This document shows positions 34,469 through 42,360 of a stretch of DNA of 64,000 nucleotides, one piece after another. The translations under genes were made by a program, and so were the position numbers. Source of the DNA: Bin87 sp965220055 (GTDB lineage: Bacteria; Chloroflexota; Dehalococcoidia; Lucifugimonadales; UBA3495); contig CBDCPE010000002.1 in NCBI GenBank assembly GCA_965220055.1, positions 124,001 to 188,000 on the forward strand. Reading direction: 5' to 3'. The stretch's first letter is position 1. The number at the start of each line of letters is the position of its first letter. The notes under the pieces were generated by a model. That model ran no database searches and had not been told where the DNA came from. It was given only the letters and a program-made list of their open reading frames with translations.

Positions 34469-34633
34469 GTGCCGCAGAGGGAGGATTTCGCGATCCAATG
34501 GGGCGGCCGGATGGAGTGCACCGTGTTGGGTGTCGATGGCCTGACCCATGTGCTGTCGGGGCAGAGGCCGGGTAGAGACGGTCGTTTCACCGACGAAGGC
34601 GCATATCGTCGCGCCATTGAGCGGGCGCTCTGA
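34469..34633 (+). CDS. Small ORF (54 aa), unknown
   Basis: The GTG start follows AAAGGA by seven bases. The product (REDFAIQWGGRMECTVLGVD; FTDEGAYRRAIERAL) has normal protein composition and ends with an amphipathic helix. It precedes the viperin gene by 155 bp on the same strand. No family recognised. Confidence 0.45.
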   Translation: MPQREDFAIQWGGRMECTVLGVDGLTHVLSGQRPGRDGRFTDEGAYRRAIERAL

Positions 34634-34788
34634 GAGAACGGGCGGTAGCTCTGCTGATGCGACGGCGTTGCAATAACCTTTCCACGGAATGCGATTTGTC
34701 CGCCTGACTGGGGCTGACCGCTCGGAAGAGCGGCCCTACGATGACTGCAAAACGCTTCCGTGAAGCTACGGAACATCGTGGAGTCGAC

Positions 34789-35658
34789 ATGGAAATCACG
34801 AAAGAAATACCCTCGGTCAATTTCCACCTGTGGAAGCCCTGCAACATGAGGTGCCGGTTCTGCTTCGCCACCTTTCAGGATGTCGGACAGGACGTCCTGC
34901 CCAAAGGACACCTGCAGCGTGAGGGCTGCCTTTCCGTGGTGGAGGCGCTGGCCAGCGCGGGGTTCGATAAAATCAACTTCGCCGGCGGCGAACCCACCCT
35001 CTGCCCCTGGCTCCCGGACCTGATACGGCGGGCCAGAGAACTGACGCTCACCACGTCCATGGTCACCAACGGCAGCCGGATCACGCGGGAGTGGCTTGAC
35101 CAAGTCGACGGTCACTTGGATTGGGCCACCTTGAGCATAGATACTGTGGATCTGCAGAAATTGGAAGCGTCAGGACGAACCACCCGGGCTGGCCCTCTCA
35201 GCGAGGATGACTACCTGGGCGTCATTGATCTGCTGAAGGAGCGGGGGGTCCGCCTGAAAGTCAACACCGTGGTGACGCGTTGCAACTGCGACGAGGACCT
35301 GACCGGCTTCATCGCCAGAGCGCGACCGGAGCGGTGGAAGCTGCTGCAGGTGCTTCCCATCAGAGGCCAGAACGACGGTCTGGTCGATGACCAGGTGATC
35401 ACGCCCGAGCAGTTCGCCGGCTACGTTGCCCGCAACCGCGGCGTGGAGGCCAAGGGCGTCGCGGTGGTTCCGGAGAGCAATGACCTGATGACCGGCAGCT
35501 ATGTGATGGTCGACCCGGCGGGCCGCTTCTTCGACAACGTGGCCGGAACCCACGTTTACAGCCGTCCCATCCTCGAGATCGGCGTCGGTGCCGCTCTCCG
35601 GGAGGTATCGGTCGACCCCGACAAATTCCGGTTGCGGGATGGACTGTATGATTGGTGA
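34789..35658 (+). CDS. Prokaryotic viperin (radical SAM nucleotide dehydratase)
   Basis: A 289-residue radical SAM enzyme. C18, C22 and C25 in KPCNMRCRFCF bind the iron-sulfur cluster. VNFHLWKPCN, KINFAGGEP (61-69), MVTNGSRI, LKVNTVVTRCN, RWKLLQVLPI, VPESNDLMTGSY and the C-terminal LRDGLYDW align with the whole length of animal viperin as I remember it, far beyond the generic fold. Viperins make 3'-deoxy-3',4'-didehydro-ribonucleotides that terminate viral RNA synthesis. The start at 34789 was chosen for GGAG upstream; an ATG at 34741 has no signal. It sits 16 bases before a TPR gene, which is probably its partner. Confidence 0.93.
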   Translation: MEITKEIPSVNFHLWKPCNMRCRFCFATFQDVGQDVLPKGHLQREGCLSVVEALASAGFDKINFAGGEPTLCPWLPDLIRRARELTLTTSMVTNGSRITREWLDQVDGHLDWATLSIDTVDLQKLEASGRTTRAGPLSEDDYLGVIDLLKERGVRLKVNTVVTRCNCDEDLTGFIARARPERWKLLQVLPIRGQNDGLVDDQVITPEQFAGYVARNRGVEAKGVAVVPESNDLMTGSYVMVDPAGRFFDNVAGTHVYSRPILEIGVGAALREVSVDPDKFRLRDGLYDW

Positions 35659-35674
35659 CGAGCACGAGGATAAT

Positions 35675-38236
35675 ATGACTGAACGCGAAGTGATACCCCA
35701 CCTACCCACCAGTGGCCAGATAATCGGAGCCCTGATCAGCAGGCTGGGCATCAGGCACCCCAATCTCCAGGATAGAACGGCACGCCGGTATTTCTCCGCC
35801 AATCCGGAGCGCCTGGTGAAGGAATCCAGCAGGGCCGAGATCATCGCGGCGATAGCGGAGGTGCTGACAGACTTCGGATTCATTGCGTCGCCCGAGGAGA
35901 GGGAAGCCAATTACGAATTGGCGCCCATGTTGGCCTCCATACTGCAGTGGCACGCGGGCAACTGGGACTTGTTCCGGTCGTTCCTACGGCGAAGGACCAT
36001 GAGCGTCCTGCCGAGTCATCTCCCGAAGGTCTGGGAGGCCTACGTCAGGCTTGCCGTCATCGATCTGGCCGTCAGGGTAGCCGCCCATCTGCATCGTGCC
36101 GGATCGTCTCCGCCAGCGCTGGACTTACTTGGTTGGGCGAGCCACACAACCCGAAAAACCTACCTCAATCAAAAGCGGCGCCAGGCTGGGCTATCCCGTA
36201 AGGACGTGGTTGACGAAATCAAGGTGAACGATAACACCTTCGACGCCTGGATGTACCACGGCGCTCGACCGTCCAACGACAACCTCACGAAGATGGCCAA
36301 GGTGCTGGCAGACAATGATGAAGATTCGAACGCAGCCAGCATCGCCCTTGAACTGCGGGCCCTCTACTGGGTCAGCGACGTCGCCGCCCTGTTGGGCGAG
36401 CACATAGGGGCTGAGGCCGTGGACGAAGCCATCGGGCGGTTGCGCCGGTACGCTGAGCAAACCTATCGCATAATTGATGATCAGTTCCCTGCCAAAGACC
36501 GTCAGGAATCCCTCACCGTGTTGGCGGACTTGGGTGTTGGCGCCCGTATTGCGGAACCCCTGCTGGCAGCTCTGATCGAGCGGGAACCAGACGCAGAATG
36601 GCGGGAGGACCTGCGGTCCACCGGAATGGACTGGGTACGCCGCGTCCTCTCGGTCAATCAGAGCGTTCGCCTTGGTGAGGTGGACGCTCTGATTGAGAAG
36701 ACGGAAGGGCGCCTCCTCGACGACTGGGACGTCAGCAACCCCGAGGCTTACGCCCATTACCGGCGTTCGCTAGAACTACAGGTTCAAGGAAGACTCGACG
36801 AAGCTCTGGCAGAGGTAGAGACGGCGGCCCGGCTCGACCCGTTGGATCCAGCGAACCACTTCACGCTGGGGTCGGTAAAAACCGGCATCGGTGTCGGGCG
36901 CGCAGATACGGCCCTCGTCAACGAGGGGATGGATGCGTTATGGCTGACGGTAGCGCTGGACACCAAGTGGATACTCCCCTGGACCGAAATCGGTTCGACC
37001 CTGCTCCACACCGACAGACCGGCAGAGGCGGTGAAGCATCTGCGCGGCGTGAAACCGGAATGCGGCCCGCTGGATTCCCATTACCACAGCACGTTGGGAG
37101 CTGCGTACTGGAAGTTGAGCCAGCTGTCTGAGGCTCTGGTAGCGTTCGAGGCGGCACTCGAACTGGATCCCGAAGAGACGTCCGCGTTGTTGGCAGCCTC
37201 GGAACTCGCCCTCTTGATCGGCGATGGCAAAAAGCACCGGCGGTATTCCAGGCTGGCTCAACATTTCGGAGCTGACGACGGCACGCTCAAAATCTGGGAG
37301 ATGCTACGGGAATTCGGTCAAAAAACCCAGGACAATGCTGGCACTGCCGACCACGACAGGAAGATCGCGATCATGGACGCCGTCATCAGGCTCAGTCCCG
37401 ATGACGACTATGCCCACCTCACCAGGGGGCTGGCGCATTTCACCAAGGGCGATGAGGACCTGGCCATCGCGGACATGGACGCCGTTCTGCAGGTGGATCC
37501 TGACCACGCGGCCGCGTACATGCTGCGGGGCATTTTGTTCGGAAACCGTAAGCAGTGGGACCGGCTGGTCGCTGACATGAGTGCATTCATCCGGCTCCGG
37601 CCTGAAGATGCTTTGGCCTATTACCACCGGGGGATAGCATACGGCGAACAGGACGCCCTGGACAAGGCGCTCGGCGACTTGTGCGAAGCCATCCGCCTTG
37701 ATCCCGGCCATGCCGATGCCCACCGCGTCCGAGGCGATTTTCTTCGGTACAAAAGAGAGTATGACAAGGTGATCGAGGATTTCGACACCGCGCTGCAGCT
37801 CGACCCCGAGAACGCGGAAGCCCACCTGGGCCGGGGAGCGGCATATCACATGAAGGGCGATCTGGCCCGGGCCATCGCGGATTACGACGCTGCGCTCCGG
37901 CTCAAGCCCCAAGATCCGTTTGCCTATCGGTTTCGCGCGGACGCCTATGTTGCCAAGGGGGAATATGACCTGGCGATCTCAGACTGCAACGGGACATTGA
38001 AACTCAATCCACGAGACCCAATCGCTTATTTCACCCGCGGCAATGCTCACCTATTCAGTGGGAAACTGGAACCGGCGTTGGCGGACTTCAGCAAAGCGGT
38101 TGAATTCGATCCCACCAGCGGCCGTTCCACTTATGGCCGGGGCCTGGTTCGCCAGTTACTGGGCGACGACGATGGCGCTGAGGGGGATTTTCAACGCGCT
38201 CGCGAGTTGGGGTACAACGACGTGGACCTTGAGTGA
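35675..38236 (+). CDS. Large TPR-repeat protein, viperin operon partner
   Basis: An 853-residue protein from the ATG at 35675 (GAGGA upstream). The first 350 residues are helical and include a helix-turn-helix-like segment (SRKDVVDEIKVNDNTFDAWM) in a region like XRE-type domains. From about residue 365 at least nine tetratricopeptide repeats follow, with the characteristic A-Y-x-x-R-G and A-L-x-L-D-P pattern (AIRLDPGHADAHRVRGDFLR; ALQLDPENAEAHLGRGAAYH). TPRs bind partner proteins. No kinase or protease motif is seen. The tight spacing to viperin suggests a regulator or sensor for the same response. Confidence 0.8.
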   Translation: MTEREVIPHLPTSGQIIGALISRLGIRHPNLQDRTARRYFSANPERLVKESSRAEIIAAIAEVLTDFGFIASPEEREANYELAPMLASILQWHAGNWDLFRSFLRRRTMSVLPSHLPKVWEAYVRLAVIDLAVRVAAHLHRAGSSPPALDLLGWASHTTRKTYLNQKRRQAGLSRKDVVDEIKVNDNTFDAWMYHGARPSNDNLTKMAKVLADNDEDSNAASIALELRALYWVSDVAALLGEHIGAEAVDEAIGRLRRYAEQTYRIIDDQFPAKDRQESLTVLADLGVGARIAEPLLAALIEREPDAEWREDLRSTGMDWVRRVLSVNQSVRLGEVDALIEKTEGRLLDDWDVSNPEAYAHYRRSLELQVQGRLDEALAEVETAARLDPLDPANHFTLGSVKTGIGVGRADTALVNEGMDALWLTVALDTKWILPWTEIGSTLLHTDRPAEAVKHLRGVKPECGPLDSHYHSTLGAAYWKLSQLSEALVAFEAALELDPEETSALLAASELALLIGDGKKHRRYSRLAQHFGADDGTLKIWEMLREFGQKTQDNAGTADHDRKIAIMDAVIRLSPDDDYAHLTRGLAHFTKGDEDLAIADMDAVLQVDPDHAAAYMLRGILFGNRKQWDRLVADMSAFIRLRPEDALAYYHRGIAYGEQDALDKALGDLCEAIRLDPGHADAHRVRGDFLRYKREYDKVIEDFDTALQLDPENAEAHLGRGAAYHMKGDLARAIADYDAALRLKPQDPFAYRFRADAYVAKGEYDLAISDCNGTLKLNPRDPIAYFTRGNAHLFSGKLEPALADFSKAVEFDPTSGRSTYGRGLVRQLLGDDDGAEGDFQRARELGYNDVDLE

Positions 38237-38532
38237 TGAGGTTGAGGAGACCGCGCCGTTAGTGCTCGCCGGATCCGGCTTACCCGTGGTACATTCGCAT
38301 GCGCGCCGGCCAAGGGCAGGACCGCTAAGATGCAACCTTTGCAGCTACGCCAAGCGCCCCAGTATCCGTTTCAATATCGCCACCAAGGTAATGCGTCACA
38401 GGCGCACTACTCCCGTGTAAACGTGCTTGTGATAAAATGTATGCACGGTAACAGTGTCGAATGGGCGGAAGTCCAGGTTGGCAGAGCCAAAGCCGTTATA
38501 GTTAGCCTCATTATCCTCCTACTCGCGTCGTC
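38237..38532. other. Intergenic, no gene recognised
   Basis: About 300 bp. A weak open frame with a possible membrane helix (IVSLIILLLASSTPTLGV) crosses 38440-38560 and runs in frame into the small peptide at 38618, but it lacks a ribosome-binding site. Confidence 0.35.
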
Positions 38533-38551
38533 AACTCCCACATTGGGAGTT
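38533..38551 (+). promoter_or_regulatory. 8-bp hairpin upstream of the small peptide
   Basis: AACTCCCA pairs perfectly with TGGGAGTT around CAT, 67 bases before the peptide start at 38618. It could be a leader structure or operator. Confidence 0.45.
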
Positions 38552-38617
38552 AGCTCTCACACAGAGCAGACACATCACCACCAGTGCAACACTGAACGTG
38601 AAGAAAAGGAGACTATT

Positions 38618-38728
38618 ATGAAGCTAATGGAACAACACATTGTCGAAAGTATCCAGGATATAGACCAGGATATTGAGGCTGGCGTGACGGCGAGAGTTCT
38701 GCCCATCCGACCCTGTAACTACGCTTAA
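38618..38728 (+). CDS. 36-residue peptide with strong ribosome-binding site (possible RiPP precursor)
   Basis: AAAAGGAGACTATT precedes the ATG. The first 22 residues are acidic and helical (MKLMEQHIVESIQDIDQDIE), and the rest is short, basic and Pro/Cys-containing (ARVLPIRPCNYA). This leader-plus-core layout is typical of ribosomally made, modified peptides. No dedicated modifying enzyme adjoins it; the nearest radical SAM gene on this strand is viperin. A small regulatory peptide is the alternative. Confidence 0.5.
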   Translation: MKLMEQHIVESIQDIDQDIEAGVTARVLPIRPCNYA

Positions 38729-38899
38729 TTCTGGTTGGACTGGGCCAGTTCCTCCAGCATCGAATCGCAAGGTGAACCCTTCACTGATAGTGCGCTGGTT
38801 ACTCCCCGTGACAATGTGGCGGACTCGGTCACCGGGAAGGCCGTCTGCGGAGAACCCCCCATCAACGGTGTTGAGTGGGTCAACGCCCGAAGCCACCTC

Positions 38900-39370
38900 T
38901 CACCTGCCGTAGACATCCCAGCACCAGAAACCCTGACGTCCCACGGCTAATACAGGCGCTGGCAAGGCTCTCACATCGACTAAGAACCACAGCCAGCTCC
39001 CGGGATTGAAGTCGCCCCAAGGGTCAATACGGGTCCGTCCCCAGCCCACGGAACATCCGACTTCCGTGCGGCCATCATGCACCGCGTGGCCGGTCGCATA
39101 GTCCACGTACGCGACCCTGGCCATGCCGGCCAAGACGGTGGTGGCCACCACCGCGCCCGTCTGGATGGTTCTATACCAGTCCACGCCCAATCGGGCCCGC
39201 ATCTCATTTTCGCCGGCAACACCGGGATTCCTGACTACCCGCTTTCCGGCGTGGATGGCGATGGTCTGACCCAACAGTCGCTCCGGCGCCGGCCATGATC
39301 TGGTCTCCACGGTCTTGACCCCCAGAGTAATCAACGACGTCCAAGGCTGATGCAATGTGATGGCATACAT
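38900..39370 (-). CDS. ASCH-domain (PUA-like) protein
   Basis: A 156-residue protein starting MYAITLHQPWTSLITLGVKT followed by VETRSWPAPERLLGQTIAIH, the ASCH signature (hydrophobic strand, LHQPW, Gly-Lys-Thr-Glu-Thr-Arg-Ser-Trp-like loop). ASCH proteins bind RNA or modified nucleobases, and some are hydrolases. A 40-bp remnant of a second copy lies at 40559-40598. It is probably a stand-alone nucleic-acid-binding protein. Confidence 0.75.
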   Translation of the reverse strand: MYAITLHQPWTSLITLGVKTVETRSWPAPERLLGQTIAIHAGKRVVRNPGVAGENEMRARLGVDWYRTIQTGAVVATTVLAGMARVAYVDYATGHAVHDGRTEVGCSVGWGRTRIDPWGDFNPGSWLWFLVDVRALPAPVLAVGRQGFWCWDVYGR

Positions 39371-39546
39371 CTGGTGGTACGGCGCACGCGGTCATTCTCG
39401 CAGGCTGGTGACGGTGCCCGGACCGGCTCCAGGTTGGACCTCCATATCTCGAAGCTATCCGGCATTGCGCCGGCGGCACAACATCTTGTCGCCCCCGTGC
39501 AACGTTTTGCCGACGCCGTTTACCAATGGTCGAGCCGCGTAATGAC

Positions 39547-40458
39547 TTATTCGATCCCGCAAGAGGGTATCACCCCCCGCGCCACTGCTCGTAATGCCGC
39601 CTGAGCATGCATGCTTAGGATCGCACCCTCTTCACGACGCACGCGGGGAGGCATGGCGTTCGGTGCATCGAGGTGCTGTCCCAGCTGTCCTAACCTGTCG
39701 AGTTCCCGGAGGGTAACCGCCACTGCTTCGACCTGCCCCGCATCCCTTACGGCATGATTGGGGCAAGGATCGATCAGCGATGGATAGATCTCCGCCAGCA
39801 CGTGGTAATGTCCCTCCTCCCCCAGTGCCTCGAACGGCCAGACTCGCATATCTTTCACGTCTTTGCGATGCTGCCGTAACCTTTGCAGCCTGGCGATCCC
39901 GGTCAGCGCCTGGCTGCCGACCACGCCATTGCCCCAGAGCCCCCACACTTCCTGCGCCCCCGGAACCACGCACTCGGCGTAGCGGCGACTGGGCGGCAGG
40001 TTCATTCCCCAGCCGTGCCTCGGCTTCGTACCCAGGAGGCCCTCAATTTGCCACCCATCCGGCATGCCCCAAAACGGCCCTTCGCCTGCGAAATGCGCGT
40101 TCAGCCCTGCCGCTGCCTCGAAACGGTTGTTCCAGTTATCGGGACGATCGACGATCACTTGGGCAATTTGCTCCCAGACCGCTTCCCAGGAGGCTCTGCC
40201 GGTTAGTATTTGAGCTGCACCCTCGGGATATCCGAAAGAAAAGTCGAACCCGCAGAGCAGCCGGCAGCCTTCTTCCGTCGCTGCCCCTAGCAACGCTTCG
40301 ATGCGGTCCATTGCCTTATCACGCGTGGTGTAGTTCTCGAGATGCGGCGTTCCACGCCCATCACAGACGGCGATCCAAACGCTGTTTGCGGTATCCACGC
40401 GAGTAGGCGTAGCGCTGGACGACCAATCAACTGCCACGTATCTGTTGAAAAGCGGCAT
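39547..40458 (-). CDS. RNase H-fold protein (DUF429-like), unknown role
   Basis: A 303-residue product from the ATG at 40458, which has a near-perfect AGGAGG upstream; a longer frame to 40509 lacks it. NRYVAVDWSSSATPTRVDTA and RLLCGFDFSFGYPEGAAQIL match the paired Asp strands (VDWS, GFDFSFGYP) of DUF429-like, RNase H-fold proteins seen near cofactor and defence genes. Catalysis is plausible but unknown. It follows a decayed ASCH copy and a zinc-ribbon remnant. Confidence 0.6.
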   Translation of the reverse strand: MPLFNRYVAVDWSSSATPTRVDTANSVWIAVCDGRGTPHLENYTTRDKAMDRIEALLGAATEEGCRLLCGFDFSFGYPEGAAQILTGRASWEAVWEQIAQVIVDRPDNWNNRFEAAAGLNAHFAGEGPFWGMPDGWQIEGLLGTKPRHGWGMNLPPSRRYAECVVPGAQEVWGLWGNGVVGSQALTGIARLQRLRQHRKDVKDMRVWPFEALGEEGHYHVLAEIYPSLIDPCPNHAVRDAGQVEAVAVTLRELDRLGQLGQHLDAPNAMPPRVRREEGAILSMHAQAALRAVARGVIPSCGIE

Positions 40459-40558
40459 ATTTCCTCCTACGACGTTTCTTGTTGGCCGGCTGCTTCCGTA
40501 AATCGCCAATGTTCGGGAGATTCTATTCTTGTGTTATGTGGGACACAAGCAGCCCAAG

Positions 40559-40598
40559 GCGATCAGCGACGCCCAGGGCTGAGCAACGTGATGGCGTA
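40559..40598 (-). pseudogene. Remnant of a second ASCH gene
   Basis: The first 13 codons of an ASCH gene (VYAITL then LSPG, with one base lost relative to LHQPW) match the start of the intact gene ending at 39370. The rest is absent. Confidence 0.6.
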
Positions 40599-40605
40599 CA
40601 CTGAG

Positions 40606-40836
40606 TCAGCGTTGGTGCAGCCGGTCATACTCGGTGGTAGGCGCTCCCCGAGGCGTCGCGGCCACCGGACCGGCGCCGGGCTTGACCTCGGCGATGACGC
40701 CGGCGACCACTGCGGCCCTGATGATGTGATTTCGGCAGTAGTCCTGGCCGGCGATTCGGTACAGGCTCTTCACGTAGACGGTGTGGAGAGCGCGGACGGG
40801 CGGTTCCAGCTGCGCGCCGCAGGCAACGCATTGGCC
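40606..40836 (-). pseudogene. Small zinc-finger-like protein, start frameshifted
   Basis: GQCVACGAQLEPPVRALHTV then YRIAGQDYCRNHIIRAAVVA has a CxxC...CxxH metal site and looks truly coding. The ATG with the excellent GGGAGGTGA upstream (about 40839) is out of frame by one base, so a one-base loss near the start has probably killed it. In-frame sequence upstream has no start codon. Confidence 0.5.
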
Positions 40837-40945
40837 ATGGTCCTCACCTCCCGGTGATTTGGGTAAGTTGCCGGGATTGTAGTGAAAACGCCCCGTACCC
40901 CTTGGTTCCTTTCCCGGGCGGGCGCCGGGACATGGATGGCACCGA

Positions 40946-41060
40946 CCAGTATGCAATGGAATCCAATGCATTGCACACCATACCAATCCATTCCATTGCG
41001 AATGCATTCCAATGGACGGGTATGGATACCAATGGAATAGATACCTATGCATTGGTTGCC
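40946..41060. repeat. CAATGGAAT-type direct and inverted repeat cluster
   Basis: GCAATGGAAT (40953-40962) is inverted as ATTCCATTGC (40990-40999). CCAATGCATTG, GCATTCCAATGG, ACCAATGGAAT and TGCATTGG follow within 115 bp. This AT-rich cluster sits 230 bp before the integrase gene. Confidence 0.7.
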
Positions 41061-41214
41061 CTGAACGCCGACGCGGTCCTGAGGGTGGTCGCGCGGCACG
41101 ACCGGATGGTCACGGCGGGTTTGGCGGCATAAAACCCGTCATCGGGGGCTCTTTGGGCCCGCCGTGGTCAGGCAAACGACGGTGGAAACGGCCGCTTGCG
41201 AACACCCATTCGCC

Positions 41215-41238
41215 GCGCGATAATTACCTTTATCGCGC
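41215..41238. promoter_or_regulatory. 9-bp inverted repeat before the integrase
   Basis: GCGCGATAA pairs perfectly with TTATCGCGC around TTACCT, 53 bases before the integrase start. It could be a recombination core or an autoregulatory operator. Confidence 0.55.
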
Positions 41239-41290
41239 ATCTTTTACCCGCCCAAATCGCCCTCGCAACCCCGCCGCCGGAGACCCGCCC

Positions 41291-42256
41291 ATGACCACCG
41301 CCGCCGACCTGCAGATCGCCGTCCGGGAACCCGCCCCACTCCCCGGGCTCAGGGCCGCCGATGAGGGCGTCGCCGCATCCCTGGAATCCGTCCTCTCCGA
41401 CAACACCCGCCGGACCTACACGACCCAGTGGCGCATCTTCACCGGCTGGTGCGACGAGGTCGGCCTGGTGTCACTTCCCGCCGAGCCCCTCACCGTGGCC
41501 CGCTACCTGGCCGCCCGGGCCGGCTCCGGCGCCTCCATAGCCACCCTGCGGCTGGCCACGTCGGCCATCTCCAAAGCGCATGATTGGGCGAAGCTGGAAT
41601 CGCCCGGCCGGGACCCGGGCGTGCGCGCCTCCTTAAAAGGATGGGGCCGGCGCCTTTCGAAACCCCAGCGCCAGTCCGGCGCCCTCACCGCCGACGTGCT
41701 CGCCGTGATCCGCCTTACCGCCGTCCAGCCCAGGAGGCGCGGACGCGGGTTCGAGACGCCGGCGCAGGCTGCCGAGCGGGGGAAGTTTGACGTGGCCCTG
41801 GTGGCGGTACTGTCGGATGGCGGGTTGCGGCGCTCCGAGGCTTCGTCTCTCACCTGGGGAGACGTCCAGCGCTGGGACGACGGCTCCGGCCGCATCACCG
41901 TGATCCGTTCGAAGACCGACGCCGAGGCCCAGGGCGCGGTGGTGGCCGTCACCCCCGCCGCCATGACTGCGCTTTCCGCTATCCGGCCGGCGGGGGTTGG
42001 TGGCGAGGCGAGGGTGTTCGGGCTTTCGGAATCCCAGATCGCCCGGCGGGTCAAGGCGATCGCCAGGGCTGCGGGGTTGGCGGACTGGGAGCTCTTCAGC
42101 GGCCACAGCGGGCGGGTCGGCATGGCCCGGCGCATGGCCCAGAACGGCGCCCCCACCCACGAGATCGAACGCCAGGGCCGCTGGAAGCAGGGCGGCGGCA
42201 TGGTCGGCCGTTACATCCGTGGAGAGTCCGCCGGTTCGGCGCTGCGGTATTTGTAG
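41291..42256 (+). CDS. Tyrosine recombinase / integrase
   Basis: A 321-residue tyrosine recombinase. The N-terminal SAM-like domain contains NTRRTYTTQWRIFTGWCDEV. The catalytic domain has VLSDGGLRRSEASSLTWGDV (first Arg), HSGRVGMARRMA (His-x-x-Arg), GRWKQGGG (second His/Trp position) and YIRGES (nucleophile Tyr). It would integrate or resolve an element. Fragments of a related integrase occur at 62978-63015. The ATG at 41291 was chosen because the longer frame crosses the upstream repeats. Confidence 0.9.
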   Translation: MTTAADLQIAVREPAPLPGLRAADEGVAASLESVLSDNTRRTYTTQWRIFTGWCDEVGLVSLPAEPLTVARYLAARAGSGASIATLRLATSAISKAHDWAKLESPGRDPGVRASLKGWGRRLSKPQRQSGALTADVLAVIRLTAVQPRRRGRGFETPAQAAERGKFDVALVAVLSDGGLRRSEASSLTWGDVQRWDDGSGRITVIRSKTDAEAQGAVVAVTPAAMTALSAIRPAGVGGEARVFGLSESQIARRVKAIARAAGLADWELFSGHSGRVGMARRMAQNGAPTHEIERQGRWKQGGGMVGRYIRGESAGSALRYL

Positions 42257-42360
42257 CGGGAATCCTATTTAGACAGCGCTACTTTGCGCGCCGTCCATTG
42301 ATGAGCAGATCATAATAAAAGCCGGTATCGACAAATTCGTTGGTGGAGGGGTACAGTACG

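Noticed and set aside
34789..35658. MoaA/PqqE-like radical SAM enzyme
   Set aside because: There is no C-terminal SPASM or second cluster, and segments specific to viperin are present along the whole length.
40940..41060. Resemblance of the GGAAT-like repeats to eukaryotic satellite DNA, suggesting contamination
   Set aside because: The repeats are irregular, include inverted copies, lie in continuous bacterial sequence next to an integrase and are only about 115 bp long.
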